Counted from the stretch's first letter, positions 42,304 through 51,481 are shown. The stretch is 64,000 bases of DNA from Rothia nasimurium (GCF_928392795.1 NZ_CAKMTJ010000002.1:124001-188000); one strand, 5' to 3'. Notes: generated by a model from the letters alone, not told the origin. Program-made: numbers and translations.

Positions 42304-43344
42304 CTACTCAGCCACCAGAGCAGAGACGCGGGCGGGGTCGGCCTTGGCGGCAAAGGTGTCATTGACGATGCTGCCCAGGGCGGTGTCTACTTCGTCCTGT
42401 GAGGCAACGTCGCCGGATTCGACCAGGTAGGGGCCGACCTTCTCCAGTACGGCGAGCTGCTTGTCGCCGGGTACGTTATCGATGTCGAGGTAGGTGCGGT
42501 CCCAGACGACCTGGGCGGTTTCAAGCTCAATTCCGGAGCCGTCCGCCAGGATCTGCACGGCCTCTTCTTCGTTGGCGAGTGCCCAGTCGCGGGCGTATTC
42601 GTAAACGTTAACGATGGTCTGGGCAGCTTCGGGGTCGCTCTCGATGAAATCCTCGGTGGCGTTCAAGAAGCCGTAGGTGTTGAAGTCAACGTTGCGGTAG
42701 AAGAGGGTGTTGCCGTCCTCAATTTCGGCGCTGGCCATGATGGGGTCGAGGCCGCTCCAGGCATCGACGGTGCCCTGGTTGAGGGCGGTGCGGCCGTCGG
42801 CGTGCTGCAGTTGCTCGATGGTAACTTCGTCAGGTGATACACCGGCTTCTTCCAGTGCCTGGAGCAGGAAGAAGTAGGGGTCGGTGCCCTTGGTGACGGC
42901 TACCTTTTTACCGGCTAGATCAGCTACCGAGCTGATACCCGAGTCGCTGGTAGTGACCAGGGCTGACCATTCGGGCTGGGAGTAGAGGTCAATCACCTGG
43001 ATAGGGGAGCCGTTAGAACGGGCCAGCAGGGCAGCTGAGCCTGCGGTGGAACCCACGTCAATGGCCCCAGAACGCAGGGCCTCATTGGCCTTGTTCGAAC
43101 CGGCTGACTGTACCCACTCGACGTCCTTACCCTGCTCTTGTAGGGCGGTCTCAAGCCAGCCCTTTTCCTTGATAATCAGGGAGAGCGGGTTGTAGGTGGC
43201 GTAGTCGATGGTGACGGTGGTGTCACCCGCTGCGGCAGAAGTATCGGCGGTAGAAGCGTTTTCCCCTGCCAGGCACCCGGTCAGTAGTAGGGTGCCGGTT
43301 GCGAGCAGGGCAGAAGTGGTGGTGAGACGAGAAATGAGTGACAT
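42304..43344 (-). CDS. ssuA: ABC transporter substrate-binding lipoprotein, SsuA/aliphatic sulfonate type
   Basis: The 346-residue protein has a lipoprotein signal TTSALLATGTLLLTGC with the lipidated Cys. The mature part resembles SsuA/TauA: WVQSAGSNKANEALRSGAID, VGSTAGSAALLARSNGSPI, AVTKGTDPYFFLLQALEEAG and WSGLDPIMASAEIEDG. It would capture an alkanesulfonate or a related organosulfur compound at the outer face of the membrane. It is the second gene in the operon. Confidence 0.88.
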   Translation of the reverse strand: MSLISRLTTTSALLATGTLLLTGCLAGENASTADTSAAAGDTTVTIDYATYNPLSLIIKEKGWLETALQEQGKDVEWVQSAGSNKANEALRSGAIDVGSTAGSAALLARSNGSPIQVIDLYSQPEWSALVTTSDSGISSVADLAGKKVAVTKGTDPYFFLLQALEEAGVSPDEVTIEQLQHADGRTALNQGTVDAWSGLDPIMASAEIEDGNTLFYRNVDFNTYGFLNATEDFIESDPEAAQTIVNVYEYARDWALANEEEAVQILADGSGIELETAQVVWDRTYLDIDNVPGDKQLAVLEKVGPYLVESGDVASQDEVDTALGSIVNDTFAAKADPARVSALVAE

Positions 43345-43352
43345 GTGTGTTC

Positions 43353-44159
43353 CTAGTGTTCTTCAACGCCGAGTTCGGCCAAAAGTTCTTTACGCAGGGA
43401 CGATAGCGCCGGGTTGCCACGGTCGCGCGGGCGGTGATCGGGCACCTCAACGATGCGGGCAATCGTCGCGGGTGCGGCGGGGCCTGGCTTACCCAGCACA
43501 ATCACCCGGTCTGAGAGGTAAAGGGCCTCTTCCACATCGTGGGTGACGAGCAGGACGGTGGCCGGGTCATGGGCATGAATATCGAGCAGCAGATCCTGCA
43601 TGTTGATGCGAGTCAGGGCATCAAGGGCGCCGAAGGGCTCATCGAGCAGAAGGACGCCGGGGTTCCGCGCCAGCGCCCGGGCCAGGGAGGCGCGCTGAGC
43701 CATGCCACCGGAAATCTCACGGGGGCGGTGCTGGGCGTAGTCTGCCAGCCCCACGACATCCAGAAGGCGGGCAACCTGCTCGCGGGCAACGTCCTTGGGG
43801 GTACCCTTGGGCAGACCTAGCGCCACGTTCTTTTCAACGGTGCGCCAGGGCAGCAGGCGCGGCTCCTGGAAACCAATAGCCACACGGGAATCGAGACCCC
43901 GTACCGGGCTACCGTCAATCGTGACGGTACCGGCGGTCGCTGCCCCCAGGCCGGCAGCAGCCCGCAAGAGGGTTGACTTGCCACAGCCCGAGGAACCAAT
44001 AATCGAGATAATCTCACCGGGGTAGGCGGTAAAAGAAACGTTTTCAAGGACGGTGCGGGTTTCCCCGCGCTCGCCGATGAAGGTCTTGCCGACGGCATTG
44101 AAGTCGATTTCGCAGGCGGTGAGGGTGGTGGGGGTGCGTTCTAGCGTGGGTGCGCTCAT
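43353..44159 (-). CDS. ssuB: ABC transporter ATP-binding protein, SsuB/TauB type
   Basis: From ATG 44159 the protein has 268 residues. Walker A GSSGCGKST, Q-loop GFQEPRLLPWRTV, signature ISGGMAQRASLARAL and Walker B VLLLDEPFGALDALTR match the nitrate/sulfonate/taurine class. The start is fixed by GGAGAAAGC before the ATG. The GG of this box is the 3' arm of P1 of the upstream SAM-I riboswitch, so translation should respond to SAM. It heads the ssuB-ssuA-ssuC operon. Confidence 0.9.
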   Translation of the reverse strand: MSAPTLERTPTTLTACEIDFNAVGKTFIGERGETRTVLENVSFTAYPGEIISIIGSSGCGKSTLLRAAAGLGAATAGTVTIDGSPVRGLDSRVAIGFQEPRLLPWRTVEKNVALGLPKGTPKDVAREQVARLLDVVGLADYAQHRPREISGGMAQRASLARALARNPGVLLLDEPFGALDALTRINMQDLLLDIHAHDPATVLLVTHDVEEALYLSDRVIVLGKPGPAAPATIARIVEVPDHRPRDRGNPALSSLRKELLAELGVEEH

Positions 44160-44166
44160 GCTTTCT

Positions 44167-44254
44167 CCATCGTCTCTTGGCGTTAGCACCGACCCCTGGT
44201 GTAGGGAGGTTGCTGCGACGTCGTTGAGCCAAGTCTCTCGGTCGCTCTGGATGG
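44167..44254 (-). promoter_or_regulatory. SAM-I riboswitch of the ssu-type operon
   Basis: The reverse strand reads CCAGAGCGACCGAGAGAC, TTGGCTCAACGACGTCGCAG, CAACC and CGGTGCTAACGCC, closed by P1 CCATC/GATGG at 44254 and 44167. It is nearly identical to the metF copy. P1 merges into the ribosome binding site of ssuB, indicating translational shut-off when SAM is plentiful. Confidence 0.85.
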
Positions 44255-44458
44255 TTAACGCTTTCAACGCTAGGGGCGTTTGTTGGAACTGGGCAAGAGT
44301 ATGACGCGGTATTTCGGTCGGTTACGAGTGTGACGCTGTGGGTAAAACTGACCGGAACCCGCCGGCGTCCGTAACAGAGCTCAACACACGCCACAATGTG
44401 AAATGCAACCCGAGATGCTTGCACCTGGGCGGGCCGGGCGGGCTACACTAAATCTCAA

Positions 44459-44538
44459 GATCAAGAGTCCCAACGTCAAGCTCTGGCTAGTTGGGCGGCA
44501 ACCCTCTCCCGTAGCGGGGTGCCCCAGATGAGGATCAG
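44459..44538 (+). promoter_or_regulatory. SAM-IV riboswitch upstream of the flavin monooxygenase
   Basis: The forward strand reads GATCAAGAGTCCCAACGTCA, AGCTCTGGCTAGTTGGG, CGGCAACCCTC, a short hairpin, GCGGGGTGCCCCAG, then GAGGATC. This follows the SAM-IV consensus of Actinobacteria, including the closing stem GATC/GATC and the GGTGCCCC block. It is about 130 bases before the monooxygenase start. Orientation is opposite to the SAM-I copy at 44167. Confidence 0.85.
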
Positions 44539-44667
44539 GCAGTAATGCAAGTACGGCGCAACCAGGCGCCACCTTCGCGAAGGCTCGGTGCCTTTTACTT
44601 TGGGTAAGGACGCCGGTGGCAGCACGGGCGCGGAGGGCCAAGCACCACCTGTGAAAGGGCCCGGTTC

Positions 44668-46134
44668 ATGACCGAGAAGAAGCGCATCGTCGTCAACGCC
44701 TTCGATATGACCACCACCAGCCACCAGAGCTTTGGCCTGTGGCGTCACCCCCGCAACCGGGCGGATGAGTACAACACCATCAAGTACTGGACCGACCTGG
44801 CTAAGGTCTGCGAGAAGGGCCTCTTCGATGCGGTCTTCATTGCGGATGTGGTCGGTGTTTACGATGTCTACAAGGATTCAGTAGCTCCCGTGCTGAAGGA
44901 CGGCGCCCAGGTTCCTGTGGGTGACCCCTTCCTGCAGATTTCTGCTATGGCCGCTGTCACCGAGCACCTGGGCTTTGGCGTGACCGCCGCTGTGACCTAC
45001 AACCAGCCCTACACTCTGGCCCGCTCCTACTCCACCCTGGATCACCTGACCGGTGGTCGCGTGGGCTTCAATGTGGTGACCTCCTACCTTCAGTCTGCTG
45101 CTGAGAACCAGGGTCTGCCCGGTCAGATTGAGCACGATGAGCGGTACGAGATTGCCGAAGAGTTCCTCGACGTCTGCTACAAGCTGTGGGAAGGTTCGTG
45201 GGAGGACGGCTCGGTACCCCGCGACCGCGAAAACGGCGTCTTCGCTGACCCCTCGAAGGTGCACCCCATCCTGCACAAGGGCAAGTACTTCCAGGTTCCC
45301 GGCATCGCCCTGACTGAGCCTTCCCCCCAGCGCACCCCCGTGATTTTCCAGGCCGGTGCGTCTTCCCGCGGTCAGGCTTTCTCTGGCCAGCACGCTGAGG
45401 CTATCTTCATCACCGCCCTGCGCCCCCACCTGACTAAGGTGCTGACCGAGCGCATCCGTAATGAGGCTGAGAAGGCTGGCCGTAAGCGCGATGACGTCAA
45501 GATCCTGGCCATGCTCTCTGTGGTGGTGGATGAGACCGACGAGAAGGCCCAGGCCAAGTACGCCGAGTACCTCAAGTACCAGAACGTTGAGGCTTCCCAG
45601 GGCATTATTGGCGGCTGGAGCGGTCTTGACCTGGATCAGTTCGATGAGGATGAGGCCCTCAAGTACGTCGAGACCGAGTCTATCCAGTCCTTCCTGACCC
45701 CCTTCACCCTGCAGGATAAGGAGAAGGAGTGGACCCGCAAGGACATCGCCGAGCACTGCGCCACCGGTGGCATGGGTGCGGTTTTGGTGGGTTCCCCCCA
45801 GACTGTTGCCGATGAGCTGGAGAAGTGGATTGACGAGGGCGGCCTGGACGGCATCAACCTGGCTTACCACGTTTCCCCTGGCTCCTTTGAGGACTTCGTT
45901 GAGTTCGTTGTTCCCGAGCTGCAGAAGCGCGGCCGCTACCGCACCGCCTATGAGGGTTCCACCCTGCGCGAGAGCCTCTTCGGTGAGGGTAACAAGTACG
46001 TGGACGAGCGTCACCCGGCTGCCAAGTACCGCGGTGCCTACGCGGGTAAGCCCTCCGCTGCCGACACCCCGGCCCGTGACTTCCTCAAGCTGGCGCTTGA
46101 GAACGCTGAGAAGGCTGAGGACGCAGGCCACTAG
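44668..46134 (+). CDS. FMN-dependent monooxygenase, NtaA/SnaA/DszA (DmoA) family
   Basis: The 488-residue luciferase-like enzyme matches the NtaA/SnaA/DszA group: MTTTSHQSFGLWRHPRNRA at the N-terminus, FDAVFIADVVGVYDVY, FGVTAAVTYNQPYTLARSYS, STLDHLTGGRVGFNVVTSY and QAGASSRGQAFSGQHAEAIF. Members oxidise nitrilotriacetate, dibenzothiophene sulfone or dimethyl sulfide with reduced flavin from a partner reductase. The SAM-IV riboswitch and the divergent sulfonate importer argue for release of sulfur from an organosulfur compound. The exact substrate is unknown. No flavin reductase lies nearby. Confidence 0.88.
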   Translation: MTEKKRIVVNAFDMTTTSHQSFGLWRHPRNRADEYNTIKYWTDLAKVCEKGLFDAVFIADVVGVYDVYKDSVAPVLKDGAQVPVGDPFLQISAMAAVTEHLGFGVTAAVTYNQPYTLARSYSTLDHLTGGRVGFNVVTSYLQSAAENQGLPGQIEHDERYEIAEEFLDVCYKLWEGSWEDGSVPRDRENGVFADPSKVHPILHKGKYFQVPGIALTEPSPQRTPVIFQAGASSRGQAFSGQHAEAIFITALRPHLTKVLTERIRNEAEKAGRKRDDVKILAMLSVVVDETDEKAQAKYAEYLKYQNVEASQGIIGGWSGLDLDQFDEDEALKYVETESIQSFLTPFTLQDKEKEWTRKDIAEHCATGGMGAVLVGSPQTVADELEKWIDEGGLDGINLAYHVSPGSFEDFVEFVVPELQKRGRYRTAYEGSTLRESLFGEGNKYVDERHPAAKYRGAYAGKPSAADTPARDFLKLALENAEKAEDAGH

Positions 46135-46146
46135 GTCTTAGAGCTG

Positions 46147-46210
46147 TAAGGACGCCGCCCCCCCCGCACCTTCCTGCCAACGGGCAGGGGAGTGCGGGGC
46201 GGCGTCCTTA
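46147..46210. terminator. Bidirectional terminator
   Basis: TAAGGACGCCGCCCC and GGGGCGGCGTCCTTA pair perfectly over 15 bases, with a secondary inner hairpin, between the convergent monooxygenase and cardiolipin synthase genes. Confidence 0.88.
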
Positions 46211-46233
46211 TCTTCTTTAAGTCGTGCCGACGC

Positions 46234-47733
46234 CTAGAGCAGGGCGCTCCACAGGCGGCAGAGGTTCTCGGCAACCTTCTGGTGGTTGGGGCGGTTGACC
46301 CACTCGTCGTAGCGCAGGCGCTTGCAGCGGGAGATGTAGTCCCGGGCTACGCCTTCGAGTTCCTGCACCATAGCCTTGCCCACGATAAAAGTGGAGACCT
46401 CAAAGTTGAGGGCGAAGGAGCGGGGGTCCATGTTGGAGGAGCCGATGAAGGTGATTTCGTCGTCCACAATCATGAACTTGGAGTGCAGAACGGTGGGGCC
46501 GGGGTACTGCTGAATGTTCACACCCGAGCGGAGCAGCTGCTCGTAGTAGGAGCGCTGCCCCATAATCGGCAGGAACTGGTCGCCCTTCTCGCAGACGATC
46601 AGGGTCACGTCGATACCCGAGAGTGCCATGTTGGTTAGGGCCTGCAGCAGGGTTTCTTCGGGTACGAAGTAGGGGGAGCAGATGATGATGCGTTCTTCTG
46701 CGTTGTAAATCAGGTGGTTGATCAGGCGCAGGTTGTTTTCGGTTTCGAAACCGGGGCCAGAAGGCACGATTTGGGCGAGCGGACGCTGGCCCTCCTGCCC
46801 TGCCTCATCGTGGGCTTCAATGTCGGCGTCGATTTCATCGAGCAGGAGTTCCTTGGTTTCGGCATACCAGTCGGAGACAAAAACCGCGTTGAGCTCGTGC
46901 ACGACGGGGCCGGTGCAGAAGAAGGAGAGGTCCTTCCACACTAGGCCCTTTTTGATGTTGCCCTTGAGATTGTAGGTGCTATCGATAGCATTCTGGGAGC
47001 CGGAGAAAGCCAGCTCGCCATCGATGACCACAATCTTGCGGTGGTTGCGCAGGTCGGGCCGCTGCCACTGGCCCTTCCAGGGCTTGAGGGGCAGCATGAG
47101 CCGCCAGGGTACCCCTGCATCGTTGAGCTTGCGCTGGAGTTCCTTCCAGCGGGGGTACTTGCGGGACCCGATATGGTCGATGAGCACGTGAACCGCTACA
47201 CCGCGCTGGTGGGCGCGCACCAGGGCATCCCAGAGGGGCTCTGTGGTGCTATCGAGGGCGGTGATGTAGAACTCGAAGTGAACGTACTTCTTAGCCTGGT
47301 CGATTTTCTCGGCGATTTCCTGCAGGGCCGCATTGTTGTCGTGGCGTAGCTCGAAGTCGTTGCCGCCAATCAGGGGCAGGGCACCGAGCTTGTAGTTGAG
47401 GTTAGCTGCCACCCGCGCAGGCTCAGAGAGCTCCGGGTCGCCCAGCACGGCGTCGTCCCCCTCGATGGAGTCCTTAATAATCTGGTTCATGCTGCGCTGG
47501 CGGCTGCGGCGGTGCCGGGGCACCAGGTTGGAACCAAAAATCAAGAAAGCAAACAGGCCCACGAAGGGAATAAAGAAAATCGCCATCAGCCAGCCGAGCG
47601 CGACCACCGGTTTACGGTTGTAGGGCAACCAGAAAATAACGGTGATGCGGATGAGGATATCGATAACGACCAGGGTTATCGAGAGCCAATCCGGCAGGTT
47701 CGTGATATCGAGAAAAGGTAGGCTGAAGTTCAC
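46234..47733 (-). CDS. cls: Cardiolipin synthase
   Basis: The 499-residue membrane enzyme condenses two phosphatidylglycerols. Two N-terminal transmembrane helices (about residues 12-65; LPYNRKPVVALGWLMAIFFI) precede two phospholipase D domains with HKD motifs: HRKIVVIDGELAFSGSQN and HSKFMIVDDEITFIGSSN, the latter continuing MDPRSFALNFE. The start is GTG with AGAAAG close before it. It is divergent from a TetR gene. Confidence 0.93.
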   Translation of the reverse strand: MNFSLPFLDITNLPDWLSITLVVIDILIRITVIFWLPYNRKPVVALGWLMAIFFIPFVGLFAFLIFGSNLVPRHRRSRQRSMNQIIKDSIEGDDAVLGDPELSEPARVAANLNYKLGALPLIGGNDFELRHDNNAALQEIAEKIDQAKKYVHFEFYITALDSTTEPLWDALVRAHQRGVAVHVLIDHIGSRKYPRWKELQRKLNDAGVPWRLMLPLKPWKGQWQRPDLRNHRKIVVIDGELAFSGSQNAIDSTYNLKGNIKKGLVWKDLSFFCTGPVVHELNAVFVSDWYAETKELLLDEIDADIEAHDEAGQEGQRPLAQIVPSGPGFETENNLRLINHLIYNAEERIIICSPYFVPEETLLQALTNMALSGIDVTLIVCEKGDQFLPIMGQRSYYEQLLRSGVNIQQYPGPTVLHSKFMIVDDEITFIGSSNMDPRSFALNFEVSTFIVGKAMVQELEGVARDYISRCKRLRYDEWVNRPNHQKVAENLCRLWSALL

Positions 47734-47874
47734 CTTTCTAAGTCTACCCGGGGTCCGAGTGCGGGGTGGGGCTTGTCCACATAGTCAGAAAGCTCTCTAC
47801 GCGCGATGCTCGTACCCTGCCCGTAATATCTCACCTAGCTTAGGTTCTCTGCACCTCTGCAATAGACTGGTGGT

Positions 47875-48531
47875 GTGAAGAAACCCGAGAAGTCCGTGCG
47901 CCAGCAGCGCCGCGAGCGAACCCACACCGCCATCCACGAGGCTGCCCTTACCCTGGTGCAAGAAAAGGGCCTCAAGGCCACCACCACCGACGAAATTGCT
48001 GAGCTCGCCGGGGTGAGCCCCCGCACCCTTTTCAACTACTTCGCGAGTAAAGAGGACGCGGTGCTGGGCCTGCGCGCCCCCATCATCACCGAGGACATCC
48101 TGCAGAAGGATGCCGCCCGCCAAGACCTCTACATCTTTGAGCGCGTCGCCCACCTGATGCTCGACATCATGGTCGCATCGGTCGACAGCCCCACCTACCC
48201 GCAGGTGCGCCCCCTGGTGCAGGAATACCCGGAGCTGCGCTACCGCCTGAAAACTCACCATATCGAGTGTGAAAAGACCCTGGCTGACCTGCTGCGCACC
48301 GTCAACTGGGTGGAGTTCAGCGCGAGCGGACGCCGCGGCCCCTGGCCCTACCTGCCTGAAAGTGAAGCCGGAGAAGGGGCCTCAGAACCCCGCCTGCGTG
48401 CAGCCCTCTGTATCACTTCGGCCCTGCTCCGCTATATGGACTACACTCGCGGTGTGCCCGAGAGCACTGAACGTGATGAGATAATCCGCGAGGCCGTGCA
48501 GACCTTCCGCCACCTGCTGCGCGAGGACTAG
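47875..48531 (+). CDS. TetR/AcrR family transcriptional regulator
   Basis: From GTG 47875 the 218-residue protein has an N-terminal DNA-binding domain: QQRRERTHTAIHEAALTLV, then TTTDEIAELAGVSPRTLFNY and FASKEDAVLG. The C-terminal domain resembles that of mycofactocin/AcrR-type regulators (YMDYTRGVPES). Targets are unknown; cls and the 2-hydroxyacid dehydrogenase are neighbours. No obvious palindrome is seen in the cls-tetR spacer. Confidence 0.87.
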   Translation: MKKPEKSVRQQRRERTHTAIHEAALTLVQEKGLKATTTDEIAELAGVSPRTLFNYFASKEDAVLGLRAPIITEDILQKDAARQDLYIFERVAHLMLDIMVASVDSPTYPQVRPLVQEYPELRYRLKTHHIECEKTLADLLRTVNWVEFSASGRRGPWPYLPESEAGEGASEPRLRAALCITSALLRYMDYTRGVPESTERDEIIREAVQTFRHLLRED

Positions 48532-48642
48532 CCGCGACCCCGTCCGTCATGCTGCGTCACGGGTAGGCCTGGCAGGGCCCTGCGGGGGTAAAGTGGCTAG
48601 TGGGTGCCCCCGCGCCTGACACTTGGAACAAAGGAGTACACC

Positions 48643-49605
48643 ATGAAGATTCTTCTGCCCACATCAATCACCCTTGACCAGAGCGCCCTGGGCGCTGAAG
48701 CCGGCGATGAGCTGGTCAGCTACGACCCCACCGTCAACATCGACCCCGAACATCACGACGCCGATGTGCTGGTGGCATGGGGCAACACCAACGACCAGCT
48801 CAAGGACGCCGCCGCCCACCTTCAGCAGGTAGAGCTGGTCCAGGCCCTGCTGGCAGGCCCCGACCAGGCCCGCGCCGCGGGCTTCCGCCCCGAGGCCGTC
48901 ATCGCCTCCGGCAGCGGCCTGCACTCAAAGACCGTTGCCGAACACACCCTGGCCCTGGCCCTGAACTTTGTACGCTTCCTGCCCACCCTGGCCGAGCACC
49001 AGGCACAGAAGAACTGGGCCACCGAACTAGGCGGCCCCCAGGAGCTGCACCCTGCTGACCAGGTCACCACCCTGCTCGGCGCCAAGGTCACCATCTGGGG
49101 CTTTGGCTCTATCGGCCAGGCCACCGCCCGCCTCTTCGACGCCTTCGGCGCCAAGGTCACCGGTATCGCCCGCTCAGCAGGTGAGCGCGCGGGCTTCCCC
49201 GTGGTCGCCACCGACGACATCGACTCGGTCCTAGAAACCACCGACATCCTGGTCATGATCCTGCCTAACTCCGAGGAAACCAAGAACTCCCTCGACGCCG
49301 CCCGCCTGGCCAAGCTGCCTCAGCGGGCTTACGTCATTAACGTCGGCCGCGGCCCCACCGTCAACGAAGCTGACCTGATTGAAGCCCTCAACTCAGGGAG
49401 CATCGCCGGTGCCGCCGTCGACGTTGTAGTTGAAGAGCCCCTGCCCGCCAGCGACCCCCTGTGGGACGCCAAGAACATCATCATCACCCCCCACTCAGCG
49501 GGCGGCCGCCCCGTCGAGCCCGAAGCCCTCATCAAGCAGAACCTACAGGCCCTGCGCGACGCCCGCGCGGGCAAGGACGCCGACTGGCGCAACAAGATGA
49601 ACTAG
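48643..49605 (+). CDS. D-isomer-specific 2-hydroxyacid dehydrogenase
   Basis: From ATG 48643, after AAAGGAG, the protein has 320 residues. The NAD-binding motif is VTIWGFGSIGQATARLFDAF. Catalytic residues are Arg in INVGRGPTVNE, Glu in VVEEPLPASDP and His in ITPHSAGGRP. VIASGSGLHSKTVAEHTLAL is the typical pre-Rossmann helix. Substrate (a 2-keto acid such as glyoxylate, hydroxypyruvate or phosphoglycerate-like) is unclear. Cytosolic. It ends before a strong hairpin. Confidence 0.9.
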   Translation: MKILLPTSITLDQSALGAEAGDELVSYDPTVNIDPEHHDADVLVAWGNTNDQLKDAAAHLQQVELVQALLAGPDQARAAGFRPEAVIASGSGLHSKTVAEHTLALALNFVRFLPTLAEHQAQKNWATELGGPQELHPADQVTTLLGAKVTIWGFGSIGQATARLFDAFGAKVTGIARSAGERAGFPVVATDDIDSVLETTDILVMILPNSEETKNSLDAARLAKLPQRAYVINVGRGPTVNEADLIEALNSGSIAGAAVDVVVEEPLPASDPLWDAKNIIITPHSAGGRPVEPEALIKQNLQALRDARAGKDADWRNKMN

Positions 49606-49685
49606 GGGAGTGGAGTTAAGGGGTAGGGTAGGGCGCTAGCACGTCCTTTGCATTCTCTGCCACCGAAATACACGTATAGGTACAC

Positions 49686-49721
49686 AAAGGAGCTCCACCA
49701 GAATCTGGCGGAGCTCCTTTT
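49686..49721. terminator. Bidirectional terminator
   Basis: AAAGGAGCTCC-ACCAG and its complement CTGGC-GGAGCTCCTTTT, between the convergent dehydrogenase and the peptide ABC ATPase. Confidence 0.88.
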
Positions 49722-49729
49722 AGTTGTCT

Positions 49730-51481
49730 TTAGCTGACGACGTGGCCGGTTTCGTCCAGCAGCTTGGCGCGCAGCTCGCGGCGCTCAGCCTGGGCGTCCG
49801 GGTCGGGCAGCGGCACAGCGGCCAGCAGGCGCTGAGTGTAGACCTCACGGGGGTGGCGCAGGATCTGCTCGCGCGGGCCCTGCTCTACGATTTCGCCGCG
49901 GCGCATCACCGCGATACGGTCAGCCAGGGCGTCAATGACTGCCAGGTCGTGGGTGACGAAGAGGCAGGCGAAGCCCATTTCTTCCTGGAGCTCACGGAAG
50001 AGTTCCAGCACGCGGGCCTGAACCGAAACGTCGAGTGCTGAGGTGGGCTCGTCCGCGATGAGTAGCTTGGGCTTGAGGGAGAGGGCGCGGGCGATACCGA
50101 CGCGCTGCTTCTGACCGCCGGAGAGCTCGTGCGGGTAGCGGTTGCGGTAGGAGCGGGGGAGCTCTACGCGGTCGAGGAGCTCCTCGATGCGCTTCTGCAG
50201 CTCCGCACCCTTGGCGACGCCGGCCAGCATCATGGGCTCACCGATGGATTCACCGATGGGCAGGCGGGGGTTGAGCGAGGATGAGGGGTCCTGGAAGACC
50301 ATACCCACGTGCTTGCGTACCTCGGCCAGGTCCTTGCGGCTGGGCTTGCGCATGTCGACGCCGCAGACGTTTAGCTCACCTTCGGCAACCTGCAGGAAGC
50401 CGACGGTTGCGCGGCCGATGGTGGACTTACCGGAGCCCGATTCACCCACGAGACCCAGTACCTCACCGGCACGGATTTCGAGGTTGGCGCCGGTGACGGC
50501 GCGGAAGGGGCCAACCCGCCCCTGCTTGGGGTACTCGAGGGCGACGTCCTTGAGGGAGAGGATGACGTCGCCGGTGCGCTGGGGGGCTACCTGCTCTAGC
50601 AGGGCGGTGGCCGGACGCTGGTTTTCGGCGGCGTCGTCGATGGCGGCGTTCACGTCGATTTCGTCGCCACCCAGGTGGAGTACGGCACCGAGTAGGGCCT
50701 GGGTGTACTCGTGCTGGGGGTTGTTGAAGACCTCGTGGATTTCTCCGGTTTCAACGATTTGGCCGCGGCGCATCACAGCGACGCGGTCGGCCAGGTCGGC
50801 GACTACACCCATGTCGTGGGTAATGAGGATGATAGCTGAGTTGAGCTTCTTCTGCAGGTTGCGCATGAGCTCAAGAATTTCAGCCTGAACGGTCACGTCG
50901 AGCGCCGTGGTGGGCTCATCGGCAATGAGCAACTTGGGGTTGGTTGAGAGAGACTGGGCGATCATGGCGCGCTGGCGCTGACCGCCCGACATCTGGTGGG
51001 GGTAGGAGTTGAAGGCCTTGATGGGGTCGGGCATTTCGACCATCTCAAGCATCTTGATGGCTTCTTCTTTAGCCTCTGCCGGTGAGACGTTCTTGTGCAG
51101 GCGCAGGGTTTCAACGATCTGGTCGCCCACGGTCATGACCGGGTTCATGGCGGTCATGGGTTCCTGGAAGATTACGGCGACTTCTTCACCGCGCACACCG
51201 AGCAATTCGGTGTTGGACAGGCCAACGAGTTCGCGGCCGTTAAGCTTAACAGAGCCGGTGACGCGGGCGTTCTTGGGCAGCAGCCCAATCATACCCATGG
51301 ACGAAACTGACTTACCTGAGCCGGATTCACCCACAATGGCGAGGACTTCACCGGCATGTACCTCGTAGTTGAGGTTCATGGCGGCGGGAACCCAGGTGCG
51401 TTCGACGCCGAAGTCAACGCTGAGGTCGCGGACCTCGAGGACCGGCTGGGCGCCGGTTGGCTGAGTGGTTGGTGTATTCAC
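49730..51481 (-). CDS. Peptide ABC transporter, fused double ATPase (OppD-OppF)
   Basis: The ~583-residue protein fuses two ATPases. The first has Walker A GESGSGKSVSS, signature MSGGQRQRAMIAQSL and LIADEPTTALDVT. The second has GESGSGKSTIG, signature LSGGQKQRVGIARAL and LIADEPTSALDVS. Both are of the dipeptide/oligopeptide class. The start is taken as GTG 51481 (VNTPTTQ) after TTGGGAAAA; an ATG at 51538 would add 19 residues. It powers the permeases at 52270-55013, though a gene on the other strand separates them. Confidence 0.92.
   Translation of the reverse strand: MNTPTTQPTGAQPVLEVRDLSVDFGVERTWVPAAMNLNYEVHAGEVLAIVGESGSGKSVSSMGMIGLLPKNARVTGSVKLNGRELVGLSNTELLGVRGEEVAVIFQEPMTAMNPVMTVGDQIVETLRLHKNVSPAEAKEEAIKMLEMVEMPDPIKAFNSYPHQMSGGQRQRAMIAQSLSTNPKLLIADEPTTALDVTVQAEILELMRNLQKKLNSAIILITHDMGVVADLADRVAVMRRGQIVETGEIHEVFNNPQHEYTQALLGAVLHLGGDEIDVNAAIDDAAENQRPATALLEQVAPQRTGDVILSLKDVALEYPKQGRVGPFRAVTGANLEIRAGEVLGLVGESGSGKSTIGRATVGFLQVAEGELNVCGVDMRKPSRKDLAEVRKHVGMVFQDPSSSLNPRLPIGESIGEPMMLAGVAKGAELQKRIEELLDRVELPRSYRNRYPHELSGGQKQRVGIARALSLKPKLLIADEPTSALDVSVQARVLELFRELQEEMGFACLFVTHDLAVIDALADRIAVMRRGEIVEQGPREQILRHPREVYTQRLLAAVPLPDPDAQAERRELRAKLLDETGHVVS

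Noticed and set aside
44878..46131. Long reverse frame (417 codons) opposite the monooxygenase
   Set aside because: Antisense shadow; Leu/Val/Gly-rich with no start signal, while the forward frame is a known enzyme.
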